This document shows, piece after piece, positions 39,640 to 41,196 of a DNA stretch of 41,196 nt (position 1 is its first letter; each line of letters opens with the position of its first letter). A model generated the notes under the pieces. That model saw nothing but the letters and a program-made list of their open reading frames with translations. It was not told where the DNA came from and searched no databases. This DNA comes from Alkalihalobacillus pseudalcaliphilus (lineage in GTDB: Bacteria > Bacillota > Bacilli > Bacillales > Bacillaceae_D), in contig LFJO01000005.1 of assembly GCA_001038565.1 (NCBI GenBank), positions 501,953-543,148 of the forward strand, read 5' to 3'. The position numbers and the translations under genes are program-made.

Positions 39640-40257
39640 ATGAGTATAGAGTGGATTCAAGCAGTTGATGAAAAACGGCAACCGTTAGGCATTAAATCGA
39701 GAGAGGAAATTCATCGCCTAGGATACTGGCATGAGACGTTTCATTGTTGGTTTGTTAAAAAGGTACATAACGAATGGATGATTTATTTTCAATTAAGAAG
39801 TAAGGAAAAAGCTGATTATCCATTATTGTTAGATATCACGGCAGCCGGACATTTACTTGCAGGTGAAACGATAAATGATGGTATTAGAGAGATTGATGAA
39901 GAGTTAGGTTTAGCCGTGCAACTTCAGGATTTAACACATTTTGATATGATCCGTTGGTGTGCGGAGTATGATGGAGTTATTGATCGCGAATTTGCCCATG
40001 TTTATATTTATGATTTTAAAGGAAGTTGGAATGACTTCACCTTACAAAAGGAAGAAGTAGACGGTATGTACCGTTGCTCGATTACTGAATTTGAGAAATT
40101 ATACTTAAAACAAGTTGCCATGATTGAAGTGGAAGGTTTTGAAAGAGACCATTGTGAATACAAGCAGCAAAAAAAACAAGTAAGCCTTGAGCACTTCGTT
40201 CCCCATGATCAAGACTTTTATAAACATTTCTTTCAATATATCCGAGAGCAATTTTAG
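39640..40257 (+). CDS. Nudix protein of the IPP-isomerase-like class
   Basis: 205 residues. QAVDEKRQPLGIKSREEIHR and YWHETFHCWFVKK match IDI-like Nudix proteins (YfcD type). The Nudix box GHLLAGETINDGIREIDEEL plus G lies at about 70-90, with canonical Glu positions. YDFKGSWNDFTLQKEEVDGM continues the domain, and the C-terminal roughly 60 residues are helical. It lacks evidence for true isopentenyl-diphosphate isomerase activity and is likely a hydrolase of unknown substrate. Its stop overlaps the convergent citR stop by 4 bp. Confidence 0.85.
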   Translation: MSIEWIQAVDEKRQPLGIKSREEIHRLGYWHETFHCWFVKKVHNEWMIYFQLRSKEKADYPLLLDITAAGHLLAGETINDGIREIDEELGLAVQLQDLTHFDMIRWCAEYDGVIDREFAHVYIYDFKGSWNDFTLQKEEVDGMYRCSITEFEKLYLKQVAMIEVEGFERDHCEYKQQKKQVSLEHFVPHDQDFYKHFFQYIREQF

Positions 40258-41132
40258 AATCGGTATTGAGATACGAAATGTAAAAAATCCCTTTGTAGTT
40301 TATGGACATCCTTCATAACGGCAAAGGTTTTTGCTTTTGGAAGCGAGATTCGCTGTGACTGCACTTCCAGTAATCTACCTTCTAACAACTCTCTTCTAAC
40401 CGTTGAAGCTGGCAAATAAGATACTCCTAACCCTTCAGCGATAAAGCGTTTTGTTATATGAATTTGTGAGACCTTCATCGTTTTTGTACGCGGATAGAAG
40501 GTATGTATTTTTTTCATGAGTTCATCCCAATAGCTAGGATGATTATGGGTAAGTAGATAATGCTCCGTTAATAACTCCTCTTCTAATAAGGGAGGAGCTG
40601 ATTCAAAATCATAACCATCATGACCGGTAACCATAATGATCGTATCCTCGTAAAGCAATTGATTATGAATATGTGGATGAAAACCTTGTAGAGCGGAAAG
40701 GCCAAGATCGACTTTATCTGTTAATACGGCCTGTTCAATATCCACCGATTCAATGATTTTTACATGTACTTCAACCTCAGGGAAATGACTAACATACCTT
40801 TTCAAAGCAAAGGGAAGAATCGTATCTGCAATTAAAGGTGAAATGGCAATCGTTAATTTTTGAGCATAACCTTGTTTAAATGCGTGTAAGTCTTCAATAC
40901 CTTTTTGTTGAAACTGCAGTAATTGTCTTGCATGAATAAGATACCTCTTTCCTTCTTCTGTTAATAAAATTCTTTTTCCTTCACGTTGAAACAGAAGGGT
41001 TCCCAGTTCTTTTTCTAAGTTTTTGATATGAATAGTGACAGAGGGTTGAGATATAAAAAGTTGTTCAGCTGTTTTTCTGAAATTCAGGTTTTCAGCTGCT
41101 ATTGTAAAGGTTCGTAACCACGAGAGTTCCAT
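40254..41132 (-). CDS. citR: LysR-family regulator, CitR-like
   Basis: A 292-residue LysR protein. The HTH is at about 3-60 (WLRTFTIAAENLNFRKTAEQ, LFISQPSVTIHIKNLEKELG). The effector-binding domain carries stretches very similar to Bacillus subtilis CitR: QKLTIAISPLIADTILPFAL, YLLTHNHPSYWDEL, MKVSQIHITKRFIAEGLGVS and YLPASTVRREL. CitR represses citA (minor citrate synthase), which in B. subtilis lies divergently. If conserved, citA would begin just right of this window. ATG at 41132 has AAGGAG about 8 nt upstream. Confidence 0.87.
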   Translation of the reverse strand: MELSWLRTFTIAAENLNFRKTAEQLFISQPSVTIHIKNLEKELGTLLFQREGKRILLTEEGKRYLIHARQLLQFQQKGIEDLHAFKQGYAQKLTIAISPLIADTILPFALKRYVSHFPEVEVHVKIIESVDIEQAVLTDKVDLGLSALQGFHPHIHNQLLYEDTIIMVTGHDGYDFESAPPLLEEELLTEHYLLTHNHPSYWDELMKKIHTFYPRTKTMKVSQIHITKRFIAEGLGVSYLPASTVRRELLEGRLLEVQSQRISLPKAKTFAVMKDVHKLQRDFLHFVSQYRF

Positions 41133-41196
41133 ACTTGTAAGGCTCCTTAATTAATTGATTAAAAATTTTAATTGATTTAATTAAAAATAGATAATT
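41133..41196. promoter_or_regulatory. AT-rich citR upstream region with dyads
   Basis: Contains ATTAAAA-A-TTTTAAT-like symmetry and repeated TTAATTGATT motifs, fitting LysR (T-N11-A) binding sites. The window ends here, so the divergent promoter is incomplete. Confidence 0.45.

Overview
This looks like chromosomal DNA from a low-GC Gram-positive bacterium of the Bacillaceae, probably a Bacillus-like soil or alkaliphilic species. The signs are strong AGGAGG ribosome binding sites with frequent TTG/GTG starts, recognisable Bacillus-type genes (aadK, yoaP, citR, gntK/gntP, cydABCD plus the tiny cydS, an rsgA paralogue, a PspC-domain protein), and many copies of structured intergenic repeats of the kind scattered through Bacillaceae genomes. 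It is an accessory-flavoured stretch: many GNAT acetyltransferases, Nudix hydrolases and single-membrane-anchor hypotheticals, separated by repeats, and no phage or complete insertion sequence.

Layout. 1-628: a 52-bp tandem array and composite repeats. 629-2544: ECF sigma factor with a candidate self-recognised promoter, an overlapping putative anti-sigma gene and a membrane protein. 2555-4101: repeat, a hypothetical, then a PadR/HAAS-type regulator pair on the minus strand with a perfect palindrome over its promoter. 4178-7254: repeats, an exported hypothetical, a PIN-domain protein, a small membrane protein and a GNAT. 7411-8703: an rsgA paralogue (minus strand) preceded by a 24-codon leader peptide and a transcription terminator with a competing antiterminator, the most striking regulatory element in the window. 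8805-13015: VOC protein, YoaP, TPR protein, GNAT and membrane hypotheticals. 13034-18851: aadK, a HIT protein, an alpha/beta hydrolase, a membrane gluzincin-type peptidase and a GNAT. 18852-20345: repeats, a decayed methyltransferase gene and a 5' fragment of a group IIC intron downstream of a terminator. 20417-24021: Nudix hydrolase, then gluconate kinase and permease. 24221-26659: small membrane and lipoproteins, and an XRE regulator with its membrane partner. 26864-27277: a 53-bp tandem array of eight units.

27475-33574 is the cytochrome bd oxidase locus. cydDC (plus strand) and cydABS (minus strand) converge on a shared terminator, and a Rex-like site lies about 200 bp upstream of cydA. 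33575-34794 is a 1.2-kb repeat-rich spacer holding a predicted three-way-junction element. 34795-37353 is a run of PspC protein, membrane protein (apparent AUC start), HD-domain hydrolase, GNAT and Nudix genes behind a SigW-like promoter. 37453-41132 holds a MerR/TipA-like regulator, a histidine phosphatase, an exported hypothetical, an IDI-like Nudix protein and citR at the right edge.

Two themes run through the window. First, otherwise unrelated dispersed repeats share one terminus (about AACTTTCATAYAAAA), usually pointing at the start of a gene and in several cases apparently supplying its Shine-Dalgarno sequence. Second, at least three tandem arrays of unrelated sequence share a 52-53-bp period, each unit carrying short inverted arms. 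All functional calls were made by reading the sequence without database searches.
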